Source: Seminavis robusta (lineage: Eukaryota > Bacillariophyta > Bacillariophyceae > Naviculales > Naviculaceae). Taken from it: a stretch of DNA of 64,000 bases. Below are positions 40,790 to 50,973 of the stretch, piece after piece. Within the stretch, counting starts at the first letter, position 1; the number at the start of each line of letters is the position of its first letter. The position numbers were made by a program, and so were the translations under genes. The notes below the pieces were generated by a model that was not told the origin of the DNA, searched no databases, and worked only from the letters and a program-made list of their open reading frames with translations. The stretch is from NCBI GenBank assembly GCA_903772945.1, contig CAICTM010000007.1, positions 1 through 64,000 of the forward strand, read 5' to 3'.

Positions 40790-41645
40790 AGGAACCAGGA
40801 GATGCAACTGTGAACTGACCTTGTTGAAGAATACAAACGAGAGCAAACGACTTTTGGAACGAAACGAAATCGAAGGTAGGTCAAAATGACGGTAGATGTC
40901 ATCCCCAGCGTAGTGACGATCGAGAGGCGTACCGGCAAGTCAAATACCACGAGACCCCCAAGGGGCGGCTCCAAGAAGCACCAGGAAATGGCACTACTAG
41001 TAAAGAGATCATTCAAAGAGTGACGCGAATGTGTGTACTGGCCTTGGTGGAACATGAGCTGAGCTGAGCTGAGCTTTGCGAGAAGACTTTCCGTTGAAGA
41101 TGAGACTCGAACACGCATGGCCAACAGCACCATTGTCAATAAAAAAAGGCAAAAAGAAATAAGGAAGGTTAGTTTAGATGTCATTTTCCGGCGGAGAGGC
41201 AAGCAGCACGGACTCATGAAATGGCCGCCCATTTCCCAATCCCAATGGACCCCCAAAGGAGCGGCTGCACCACGTAGCACCGGAAAATGACACCATGGTT
41301 GAGAGTCTAGGAGAGGAATGTGAACTGACCTTGTTTTGGATGAGACTTGGACTCGAACTCGAACCCGAACTCGAACGGCCAACAGCAGCATGCCTTGTCA
41401 GACACGAAGTCGGAAAAGCAGTAATAAGGTTAGTAAGACTTGACTCGGAAACATAGGGGGAAAGAAAAGACTGTTTTGGTGCCATGTTTCCGGTGGAGAG
41501 TAAATGGAACGACCTCACGCAGAGACGCCGCCTATTCACTCTTCTTCTAGCTAGGCACAAAGCAGGTGCAAGCAGCACCGGATATGGCACCTTGAGACGA
41601 GTCGAGTATGCGAGAAGAATGCATGTGAACTGACCTTTTCGTGAC
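40790..41645. repeat. About 300-bp tandem repeat, three copies plus a part
   Basis: The word GCACCGGAAAATG (or variant) recurs at 40978, 41277 and 41574, spacing 299 and 297. It is accompanied by GACCCCCAAGG-GCGGCT upstream and GTGAACTGACCTT about 40-55 bases downstream (41037, 41318, 41623, and a partial copy at 40806). Copies have drifted and contain indels. No protein or RNA gene was recognised within them. Confidence 0.65.
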
Positions 41646-41707
41646 AATGCCGACGCGACCGTTGCTTTTCGAAACTCATCGATCCTCCTAGCTAGTCAAG
41701 ACAAGAG

Positions 41708-41917
41708 ATGGTGAGACGTCGAGCGACCCCGCCAAACAGAAGAACCGACCGACTTGAAAAGAACAAACGGCGACCCGTCAAACAGAAGAACCGACTTTTA
41801 CCTTTGCACGAGTACGAACCAGCCAACCCAATGCTACTCAGCTATGAACTGTTCCAAAACCTCAATTGGCTATACCATGGAACAGAGCACGGCCTTTCAC
41901 CCGACAAAGAAAGGTAG
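41708..41917 (+). CDS. Possible small basic protein
   Basis: A 69-residue frame from ATG 41708, Arg/Lys-rich at the start (MVRRRATPPNRRTDRLEKNK) and more globular at the end (LLSYELFQNLNWLYHGTEHG). Its last 60 coding bases recur as a direct repeat 126 bases downstream (41966-42022), outside any start codon. No family is recognised. It may be chance or the relic of a larger gene. Confidence 0.2.
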   Translation: MVRRRATPPNRRTDRLEKNKRRPVKQKNRLLPLHEYEPANPMLLSYELFQNLNWLYHGTEHGLSPDKER

Positions 41918-42022
41918 GTAGGTAGGTAGGAAGGAAGGAAGGAAGGAAGGAGGAAGAGAGCCATCAGCTATGAACTGTTCCAAAACCACAATCGGCTATA
42001 CCATGGACCAGAGCACGGCCTT
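41840..42022. repeat. 58-base direct repeat around a GGTA/GGAA microsatellite
   Basis: AGCTATGAACTGTTCCAAAA and the following 38 bases occur at 41840-41897 and 41966-42022 with a few mismatches. The two copies flank (GGTA)n followed by (GGAA)n at 41913-41952. Confidence 0.8.
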
Positions 42023-42788
42023 TGGCAACTCTTTTTGTGAGGAGTGTGTTTGTTTGTTTGAGGTAACGTTTGCAAGATCGATCGAGGCAAAAAGCGTTTC
42101 CTTTTTGATTTGAGGCAACGGCGTTTTTGTTCCGAAAATCAAAAAAGGATTTCGAAGGGAGGGTTAGGGATAGCCTTTTTCAAGCGACTCGACTCGATTC
42201 AATTTTTACACCAAGTCTTTGACGTCACCAGCCTTTGGCACGAGGTACTGTACACAACACTACACAACATGATTGAATGTTGAATAACGACCCAGTCAAA
42301 GTGTCGCCGTTCTTCTTCGACGTGGGCTGCTGTATGCAGCCTTCGAAGTGGCAACCATGAATGCCTAATCAGAGAGTTAGAGGGGCGTAAGTGGCAACCA
42401 TCCAGAGAGATAAAGCATAATGCCCCTATGGATACATGCTGTACAACTTGTTCTTCCTTTTGAACGTGGCGTTTAATGCTTTCTTGTTTGAGGTTCTTTG
42501 AAGGTTTTTCAAGAGACAACTCAAGTTGACTTGCGAAGTTAACACAATTCACAAAGATTTACCCCCACGTAATTGGTCGATGCCTAGGACTGTCACTCTA
42601 CTCTACACTGTATTGCAGCATGAACGTTTCAGCGTGCTGTTTGTCCAAGCATTCGCTTATTCCTCCTCCCATCACCTCATCATCTCCGAAATAATGATGA
42701 TCGTCAGATCGTGAAGCACCACCACTGATCGACCTGAGTCGCCATACTAGTACTCTGGTTACCTCTCAACCCTCATTCATTTGTAACG
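42023..42788. other. Intergenic upstream of LRR gene
   Basis: Nothing recognised beyond a T-rich stretch. The leader just before ATG 42789 (TCATTTGTAACG) is unremarkable. Confidence 0.4.
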
Positions 42789-44555
42789 ATGGAGGAGAGT
42801 CAAGAGCTTGAGCCTGAGCTTGAGCCTGAGCCCAAGGCCAAACCCAAAGCTCATGCCTTGGTTCCTCCTAGCGCTGACGAGTGGCTGGAAGCACTCGGCA
42901 TGGGAGACAGCAGCGATGACGATGGAGACGAGGAAGGCAATCCCATCAGTATCTACAAAGAGCACATGCTGGCAGTCCAGAGAAAACTCAACGAAGACGA
43001 AAAATCACAAAAAAAGGTTCCAAAAGACACCAACACCAACAATGACGACCCAAAATCCAAATCCAAAGAATTAACGGAAGAATCGCAGCAATTTTCAGCT
43101 GAGCTCTGTGACCCAGATGTTTCCTACAACAACAACCCTCTCGATGCCTGGCAGGTTATCGAGTCTGCTGCTCTGGACGATATAGAGCCCTTGCCATTGC
43201 AGCGCTCCGTTGCTCGACCACTGCCCTCCCAAGTGGGAGCATATGATGAATCGGGAAATGGAGAACAAATTCAAAGACGAAAAGTTTCCTTCCAACTATT
43301 CAGCAGCAGTTCCTACAATCCACAACCACTCAGGGTTTCTAGTACTGCCAACACCACATCAGAGCTCACCGCAGAAGTCAGGCGATCAGATATTTCCTTG
43401 AATGAAGAGGAGGAAAAGTCGACCTTCAAGACAAATGCCATTGTGACAGCCATTGGCTGCTTGCTGATTGTTGTGCTGGCCATTATTGTACTGGCAGTTG
43501 TTCTTCAACCAGATGATGACTCTTCACTCGAAGAAGTGGATTGGGAATTATTGCTTCTGTCGAGTCTGGATACTCCAACACAACTTCTCATTGAACAAGA
43601 GCCTGCCTCTATACAAGCCCAGGCGTACAATTGGGTGATCCAAGATCCAGACTTTGATGAGATGCCTCCATGGAGACATCTGCAAAGATTTGCACTGGCT
43701 ACAATCTACTACTCGACTCAAGGTCCACAGTGGAATCAACCACATGACTGGCTTTCCTACAATTCATCAGAGTGCCACTGGAGACCACCTTCTCCATTTT
43801 CACAGCAGAATGGCACAAGAAATCCCACTGCTTATGTTGAAGAGGAAGATCCAGATCATTGCAACCTTGATGGTGTTTTTGACATGCTTCATTTGGATGG
43901 TATTGACAATTTTGGAGGCTCCTTTCCATCTGAAATAAAAGTCTTGACAGGTCTCAAAGAGATTCACATCATCAATATCCCTGCCCAGTTGTCTCTTTCA
44001 GACTTTACACCACCACAGCTAGCAGCATTGACCAAACTGACATCCTTGGATTTCACAGCTTCCAACCTGGAAAACTCCAATATCCCTCCTCTAATTGGTA
44101 CATTCTCCTCTCTCAAGTCCATCCTCCTATCCACTGCCCAAATTGCAGGGACCCTTCCAACAGAGATTGGGTTGCTAGAAAACTTGGATACCTTGGATGT
44201 CTCTGTAAATCGACTTGGCTGGTTTCTTCCCACAGAATGGTCACAGTTGACCAATTTGGCTCGCTTGTACCTCCAAAGCAACAATTTGATTGGTGAACTG
44301 CCCAAAGAATGGGGGAACTTGAGCAGCCTCCGAGAACTTGATATTAGTGACAATCAACTCACTGGAAACATTCCAATGGAGTGGGAAGGAATGGTCTCTC
44401 TCACAGAGTTTGCATTGTATCAGAATGAAGATCTGGTAGGGGAAACGCCACACAGTTTTTGCACTGTGCAGGAAGAATTCCATCAGAAGAGCGATTGTGA
44501 AAAAGTCCCCTGCTGTAGGTTAGGGGGTATTTGGTGCACGTGTGTTGGAGGATAG
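42789..44555 (+). CDS. LRR membrane protein (parent of truncated copy)
   Basis: 588 residues, single exon. The 214-residue acidic tail begins with Glu/Pro/Lys repeats (ELEPELEPEPKAKPK). It holds single copies of the motifs doubled in the 33877 protein: NPISIYKEHML (51-61), NPLDAWQVIE (116-125), IEPLPLQR (132-139) and RRKVSFQL (163-170). The membrane span is 215-239. Outside are the cap (IQAQAYNWVIQDP, QRFALATIYYSTQGPQW, WLSYNSSECHW) and about seven LRRs, ending in a DCEKVPCC Cys cluster. The conserved tail motifs suggest fixed docking sites for a cytoplasmic partner; RRKVSFQL resembles a basophilic kinase site. There is no kinase domain. The LRR half is repeated downstream. Confidence 0.85.
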   Translation: MEESQELEPELEPEPKAKPKAHALVPPSADEWLEALGMGDSSDDDGDEEGNPISIYKEHMLAVQRKLNEDEKSQKKVPKDTNTNNDDPKSKSKELTEESQQFSAELCDPDVSYNNNPLDAWQVIESAALDDIEPLPLQRSVARPLPSQVGAYDESGNGEQIQRRKVSFQLFSSSSYNPQPLRVSSTANTTSELTAEVRRSDISLNEEEEKSTFKTNAIVTAIGCLLIVVLAIIVLAVVLQPDDDSSLEEVDWELLLLSSLDTPTQLLIEQEPASIQAQAYNWVIQDPDFDEMPPWRHLQRFALATIYYSTQGPQWNQPHDWLSYNSSECHWRPPSPFSQQNGTRNPTAYVEEEDPDHCNLDGVFDMLHLDGIDNFGGSFPSEIKVLTGLKEIHIINIPAQLSLSDFTPPQLAALTKLTSLDFTASNLENSNIPPLIGTFSSLKSILLSTAQIAGTLPTEIGLLENLDTLDVSVNRLGWFLPTEWSQLTNLARLYLQSNNLIGELPKEWGNLSSLRELDISDNQLTGNIPMEWEGMVSLTEFALYQNEDLVGETPHSFCTVQEEFHQKSDCEKVPCCRLGGIWCTCVGG

Positions 44556-45868
44556 CACCATTTGCAACAAAATGTACCAGTACTGGTAAAAAGAGAAACA
44601 CGATTCTTTATTCATCGACATGCCAAAGCCAGGACCTACAGTGTACTGAGTTTACTGCATGAGCATGCACAAACGCTAGTGGAGACGATACCTGAGGTTC
44701 TTCGGAATCAAGATACTGACCTTCGTTCTCACATGCATTGTGTGGCAGTGAGGTACAATTCGAGCTGCTTCGTAACCGCCAGATGGCTCGCGAAGTTGGT
44801 TTCGGGGCCACAACTAGATCCCACTGCTTATGTTGAAGAGGAAGATCCAGATCATTGCAACCTTGGTGGTGCTTTTGACATGCTTCACTTGGATGGTATT
44901 GACCATTTTGCAGGCTCTTTGCCATCTGAAATAGAATTCTTGACAAGTCTCAAAGAGATTCACATCATCAATATCCCTGCCAAGTTGTCTCTTTCAGACT
45001 ATACACCAACACAACTAGCAGCATCGACCAAACTGACATCCTTGGATTTCACAGCTTCCAACCTGGAAAACTCCAATATCCCTACTCTAATCGGTACATT
45101 CTCCTCTCTCAAGTCCATCCTCCTATCCACTGCCCAAATTGCAGGGACCCTTCCAACAGAGACTGGGTTGCTAGAAAACGTGGATACCTTGGATGTCTCG
45201 GTAAATGAACTTGGCTGGTTCCTTCCAACAGAATGGTCGCAGTTGACCAATTTGAGGTACTTGTACCTAGAAAGCAACACTTTGATAGGTGAACTGCCCA
45301 AAGAATGGGGAAACTTGAGCAGCCTCTTAAATCTTGATATCAGTGACAATCAACTTACTGGAACCATTCCAATGGAGTGGGAAGGAATGAGGTCTCTCAT
45401 AAATTTTGCATTGGATCAGAATGAAGATCTGGCAGGGGAAACGCCATTCAGTTTTTGCGATGTACAGAAAAAATATCATCAGAAGAGTGATTGTGAAAAA
45501 GTCCCCTGCTGTAGCCCAGCGAGTTCTCAGTGCACATGTGTTTAAGGATAGCACCATTTGCAACAAAATGGAGCAGTAGAAAAGAGAAACATGGTTCTTT
45601 CATTCACGGGCATGCCAAAAGCCAGGACCTACTGAATTTACTACAAAGGAATAAAAGTGGTGTGGCTGCTATCACTCCTGTTGCTAACAACTGACTTTTT
45701 GATAGGATTCCTGCAGGAGCATGCACAAAGTCGAGTAGTTTGGCTAGTATAGCCGATACAGAGGTTATTCCAAATCACGATAATGAGCTTCGTTTCCCGA
45801 GGCAGTGAGGTACAATTCGAGCTACTTCGTAACCGCCAGATGGCTTCGTGAAGTTGGTTCGGAGCCAC
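43826..45868 (+). repeat. ~1-kb direct tandem duplication of the LRR half
   Basis: Unit 1 (about 43826-44815) runs from CCCACTGCTTATGTTGAAGA through the LRRs, the stop and 260 bases of 3' flank ending GAAGTTGGTTTCGGGGCCAC. Unit 2 (about 44816-45868) repeats all of it, ending GAAGTTGGTTCGGAGCCAC. Unit 2 has about 75 extra bases in its 3' flank (around 45645-45715). High similarity in both coding and flank parts implies a recent event. Confidence 0.85.
44733..45545 (+). pseudogene. Truncated LRR copy without tail or membrane span
   Basis: The frame from ATG 44733 (270 residues) reads first through 3' flank of the upstream gene and then into TAYVEEEDPDHCNL and six to seven LRRs, ending in SDCEKVPCC...CTCV. 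The cytoplasmic tail, membrane span and cap are absent, because the duplication began inside the cap region. The LRR frame is intact, with substitutions but no stops, and Cys positions at the end are kept. No signal peptide is visible in the new N-terminus. It is most simply a truncated, probably non-functional duplicate. A soluble decoy LRR protein would be the functional alternative if it is expressed and secreted. Confidence 0.6.
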
Positions 45869-47287
45869 AAATAAAAACACGATGCTGAGCTTCGTTTCAC
45901 GGTGTGTGATTCATTCCCTGCTGGTTGGTACATGTATGGTTGTGAGGTGCTGATGGTGCGTGAGAGCTCTTTCGGGCACTGCGTACATAGCTGTACTGAA
46001 GCGCTTCTTGAACGAGTGAGGCTCTTGCAAGTTTAAAATCCGTGATCATACATTTTGCTGCATCGATTCGGCGGCAAACGAGGACAGACGAAGCAGTCAA
46101 AACTCGGTTCATTGATAGTGTTAGCTTCGTTTTCGAGGCACGTACGAAAGCCCACTGGACTGTTCAGGGGTATATGACCTCCGATCGGCTTCCCGTCAGG
46201 GTAATGCAACTGCAGTGGCTGTGTCGATCTTTGGCACCAAACAACTGAATGATCCGATTGAATCCTTCGATTCCGTCCTGCAAGCTACCAGTATCCGCGA
46301 GGGACACTGCGGGAGGATGACCAGCACAATCTATAGGTACACCGTACTGTGGTATCTGAAGTCGGCAGCATCGAAGGCAGCTTTGGCTCCAGAACGACTC
46401 GACTCGACTCAGAAACCCAGGCATACCATCTCAGGAATGTGATGCAAATCGAGAACGTGTAAGCAGCTCCATGGATCGAGGCACCCGTACCGGTACCGGT
46501 ACAAGGCTCTGCCCCGCGGATCTGAGCCCTCAACACTCTTCACGTTTTGGAGAGCCGGTGGCTCCAACAAGAGCAAACTGGATCGATTAAAGGTTTAAAG
46601 GGGCTAATACATGGAATCCACTCCTCTGTCGGACTCCAAATCGTCATCAGCAACAGAGCTCTCTCTCTATATATATAGCACCTCGAGGGAAGCCAGAAGC
46701 ATCGGGGCTTTCACTGAATAACCCCGAGAGGAGAACGACCGCGGAGAGAGGTGTCTTGTCATTCTTTTCCAAGCAGTCAAAGTCGGCAACAAAGCAGTTG
46801 GATCATCCTATGGTAAATTCATCAAAGTTTTGGCTGGTTGTGCGGAATGGCATCGGTCCTTGAATCATCGGATGAATGCATGCAGAATCGGACTGACTCG
46901 ACCTTAGGGTTTTCGGGTCTCAAGTTCCTACCGCACCGCTGCAACTCTGCAACGTACCTACCGTCCGCTCCCTGAGACACAGACCTGCCACCACTGCCGC
47001 CACTATAAAAGTTGTCGAGCTCTCGACTCGAACGACTCGACTGTCCTCTGACTCATCGCGTTGTCTCGATCTCATGAAACACTCAGACGTTTGTTCTGGT
47101 GAGAACACAGGCGGGACTTGGACGAGTTTCTCTAGCTCTAGCTAGCTAGACCCGAAGTAACAGAAAAGTGTGGATAGAAAGAATACGAAGATTATGTCCG
47201 TACCATCTTTGTGTTTCTACAACGACATCTTTTGGCAATTAACTAGCTGGCTGGCTGCATGTATCTATACTTTAGAGACTAATCCAA
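45869..47287. other. Intergenic, no gene recognised
   Basis: Contains (CT)n then TATATATATA at 46655-46680, GTACCGGTACCGGTAC at 46487, and CTCGACTCGA-like stretches. No convincing gene or RNA. Confidence 0.4.
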
Positions 47288-50009
47288 TTACGACGGCGGC
47301 ATTATCGACGACACGGGTTGCTGCACCACCGCAAATCCATCTTCAAGGTTTGGTTTCTTGCTGTGAATGCTAAACTTGTCTCGCTTGACATCAGTGAGGA
47401 ACGGCGTCCAATGCAACCGAGACGGATCGATCCGTGGTTCCTTGACGGGATACTTCTTGGCCAATTGTTCCAGCAGTGATTCTTCGGCGGCAATAAAGTA
47501 GACGCCGTTGATAATCTTGAGAATGCCAAGTTGATTGAGCGTAAAGACGATATCTTCCGCCATGATGGACGTTCGTTTGCTGATATCCATGATACTGAGC
47601 GACGTCGACAAGATTTTGCCTTCGGGAGTCGTGTTGTGTTGGCCCGTCGTTCGTAAAAAGTCCACCACTGTAGCGGCCCAGTAGGGTTTGTATGCCTTTT
47701 GTCCCAGATCGCTGACGGGTCGTTCGGGTCCACCGACCTTTTCCTGCTTTTTGGAGAGTTCGTACGAGAAGGCAATGAGGAAACGACCGTATCCAGTGCG
47801 TTGATGTGCTGGAAACGTAAGAATGCAAGCCAAGTTGTATCCGACGTCCGAGTACTTTTCCTTGCTAAAGTACCCGACCGGATGATATCCTCTGTCGTCT
47901 ACTTCACAAAGTACGTAGAATAGGAATGGATCAACATCAAAGTAGAGTGTCTTGTGATCGAGGAAGAGCTTTGCAATGTAGGATAAGTTTTGACAGTAGA
48001 TTCGTTCCGTGAGACCGTCGACTTCAAACACTGCACAGAACAAAATAGGTGCAAGGCAAGAAACGTAGAGATGTGAGTGAGTTGGCACGTTTTTCGATTC
48101 AAGCCCGCATCGGTCTCTTGATCAGCCGAGATGTATACACGTATTAGCTGCAGTACGACTTACTGGAAAGATGATCCTTTCGATAGATTTCATTCCCGGG
48201 CGGATGTCGATTCTGTGGATTCTGCGAAAGCGATCGTTGTTGGAATCGTTGGAGTTCACACTTGCGAGCAAAGAGGCGAAATGTGAATTCGCAAATGTAC
48301 AGTACTTCAATGTATCCTCGGGCACTCAGTAGTTCCTTGGGAATGGGTGAAAAGTACCACGTTTCCATTTGATGCCTCCCCAATTCAATGAACGAGACAT
48401 TTTTGATTTTGGTAATTTCTTCGTGTTCTCGCAAGGATGCTTCATCCAATCCTTCGTGTTCATCGAGTTCTTGTGCGGGAATGGTAGCGACAATGTGTTC
48501 TCCAACCGTGGTCGTGTTGGTGGTCTGTAACGTGAGAATTTCGGGTGTCGTGTTGATCGTATTGGCATTGGCATTGTTGGTGCTGGAGTTGTTGGCCGCG
48601 TCATTGGTATTGGTGGTTGACGCAGCATTGTTGTTGTTGGCGGCAGCATCGTCTTGTGGTGCGTTTCCCGCCACGACAGTGGCATCATCATCCGCGATCA
48701 TATGCGTACTGCGCCGTCGCAATCGTGTGGTGCGTCGTTTGTCCGTAGTGGGTGGTTCGTGTTGTGCTGTCGTCGTGGCAGCCGCGTCCATGGCAGACGT
48801 GGGTGTCGCCGCCACGGCCGTACTCCGTCGTCGACTGGACCGCAATGGCTGATGATCCATGGCATTTTGCGATAGAATCTCCGAGTTGTTTTTAATTTTT
48901 TCTTCCAATCGTTGCTGTTTTCGTTTTTGTTTTTCTTCCTCCTTTTTGAGTGCACGTGCCTTGGCATTTCCAATGGAAGGTGGAGACACAATGCGATCTT
49001 TTCCAATCCATTCGTCCATTCTGCGATTAAAGTCTCGGTAGTGTACGTAATAGCGCCATTCCGTTTGTTGTTGTGGTGCGTTGGAATTGTCATTTTTCTT
49101 GCTGCCAGTTGTAGTGGTGATTGTGATTGCTGTGTTGGAGTTATTGTTGACAGGAACTCTATCAATAATGTCACAAAGTCGGACTGAAGCAGCATTTTGA
49201 TGTTGGTGGTGATGATGGTGGGGATGCTGATGGGGGTGTTGACCTGTCTGAGAACTTGTAGGTGGTGTGGGAGTGGTTTGTTTAGACTTTTCTTTTTTCT
49301 CTTCCTTTTCCTTTTCTTTCTCCTTCTCCTTTTCTTTTTTTGTGACTTGTTTTTTCTTTTTGGCAGGTCTTCCTCTCTTTTTGACTTGAGTGGGTAGAAT
49401 TTGGATGATTTCTTTTTGTTTGGGAGTTGGCCTGGTTTGTTTTTTGGTGGCTTGTGGTTGATCCATGGATGGCACTTGAATACTATTGGTATTGGTGTTG
49501 GTATTGGTTTCTGTATTGTTACTGGAGTTACTAGTGGTGGTACAGAGACTACTGTCGTCTGACCAATACCACTGATCTCCGTTCATTCGAGCGGCTTGAA
49601 TGGACGCCGTAGTTTTTCCTACTGCTGTGGCTGGAATGTACAAAACTTCAATTACGGAACCTCGGGGATACGGGTGTTGATCCATCGCTGGAGTCGCACC
49701 ACTCGTACCCAAAGTACCAACACTGACACTTGCATGGCTAGTACCACTACCACTAGTGCTTGTACTCACAACTCCAACTGGAGAACTTAAGCCTGTACTT
49801 ACTATACTAGTACCATTGCTAGTAACACCACTTCCACCTGCCATTGCTCCTCCAGAAGCATTGCCAGCAGCACCAGCATTGCTACTAGCAGCAGCACCAG
49901 CTGCAGTAGAAGACAAATGAACTGAATCTCGCTTGGTGCCTCTTCTGCTGCCTTTCTTGGGTCCTCCACTCGCACCACCACTAGTGGAGTCAGTCTTGTT
50001 GTCCTTCAT
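47288..50009 (-). CDS. MYST-family histone acetyltransferase, Tip60/Esa1-like
   Basis: Exon 1 50009-48164 and exon 2 48030-47288 (133-nt GT-AG intron) give 862 residues; the junction restores DHLSMFEVDGL. A Ser/Ala-rich start precedes a chromo-barrel-like region ending YYVHYRDFNRRMDEWIGKDR (about 318-337), interrupted by Lys/Glu and Asn-rich inserts. The MYST domain spans about 535-800. The autoacetylation Lys is in FLDHKTLYFDVDPF, the catalytic Cys in NLACILTFP, the acetyl-CoA loop is QRTGYGRFL, and the catalytic Glu is in GGPERPVSDLG. The C2HC zinc finger is degenerate: LYICEFTFR keeps one Cys, and the His and last Cys are not in place, similar to yeast Esa1 as I recall it. Expected substrates are histone H4/H2A tails in a NuA4-type complex. 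Confidence 0.92.
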
Positions 50010-50973
50010 TCTCTACAGCTAGCTATACTAGCACTAGTATACTAGATAGATTTATTCTTGCTCTCTCTTATGCATGCAGAGACCAATGCTGTGAATTTTG
50101 AAAGTTGTGTTGTGGTCGCTGTCTTCCACGAGTTTCCATCCACTTCTGATGGAGACTGTGTGCGTCGTCTGGAAGCAAATTCCACGCCACGCTTCCTGAA
50201 GCCTCCATCATCACCCTCATCAATGACGGCCGCTCTCGATCTCGTGGCCCGCGAGCGAATGAACCGATTACATGTAGTCCTCTATATGGCTCCGTCGGTC
50301 AAGCGGTATAGTCTATTAGCTAGAGGGGGACAACCTTTTAATAAAATAACAATTTGTTACCCTTGAAACGATTTGACTCCCGAGGCAGGGAGGAAATATC
50401 ACTCTGCCTCGATCTCCATGCATGCATGAATGGTCGTTGCAACCATGACGACCGCTCGATCTCATCGTCGCGCGAGTGAATTAGACTACATGTATCGTAT
50501 CACTTCAAGGGTTTTTTGGACTACCGGTACAGTTAGAATGAATACTAGCTAGTACACGTACGCTAGGGAAGTTATTATCTACGGAAGCCAACGAGAGCTG
50601 GGCAAATTCGGGACATGAACAGTGAAGCGAGAACAGTTGCCAGTACCGCTAGCTGTCTCAAAGTGACGTTCGGGAGAAGTTGCGTCGTGCGACTTTGTCT
50701 CACTACGGTACCGGTATATTGGAGCTGTCTCTAAAGTGACGGTACGTGCTAGACGTACCATACAACTGGGCTAGCTAGCTATAGCTAAGACACCGTACAA
50801 AGCAGGATCTGAACCATAAAGAAATGGTGGGTAGATGTGAACACGTGCATTTTCACTCGCGTACGTTGGATTGTTGGCCGTGACGCCAAAGACTTGTGAT
50901 TGTGGTCTGGATGCATCATGGTCGATGTATGCATGCAGTGAAAAGGCAAGGCCAATTATTGAATCTAAATTAA
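50010..50973. other. Intergenic, 3' flank of LRR array gene 1
   Basis: A block at 50420-50640, including AAGTTATTATCTACGGAAGC and GGCAAATTCGGGACATGAA, recurs at 53810-53965 downstream of LRR array gene 2. So the flank was duplicated with the genes. No separate gene recognised. Confidence 0.6.

Noticed and set aside
42789-45545. One long LRR gene spanning both LRR halves
   Set aside because: The first gene has its own stop and Cys-rich end at 44555, and the intervening sequence is duplicated 3' flank, so they are two units.
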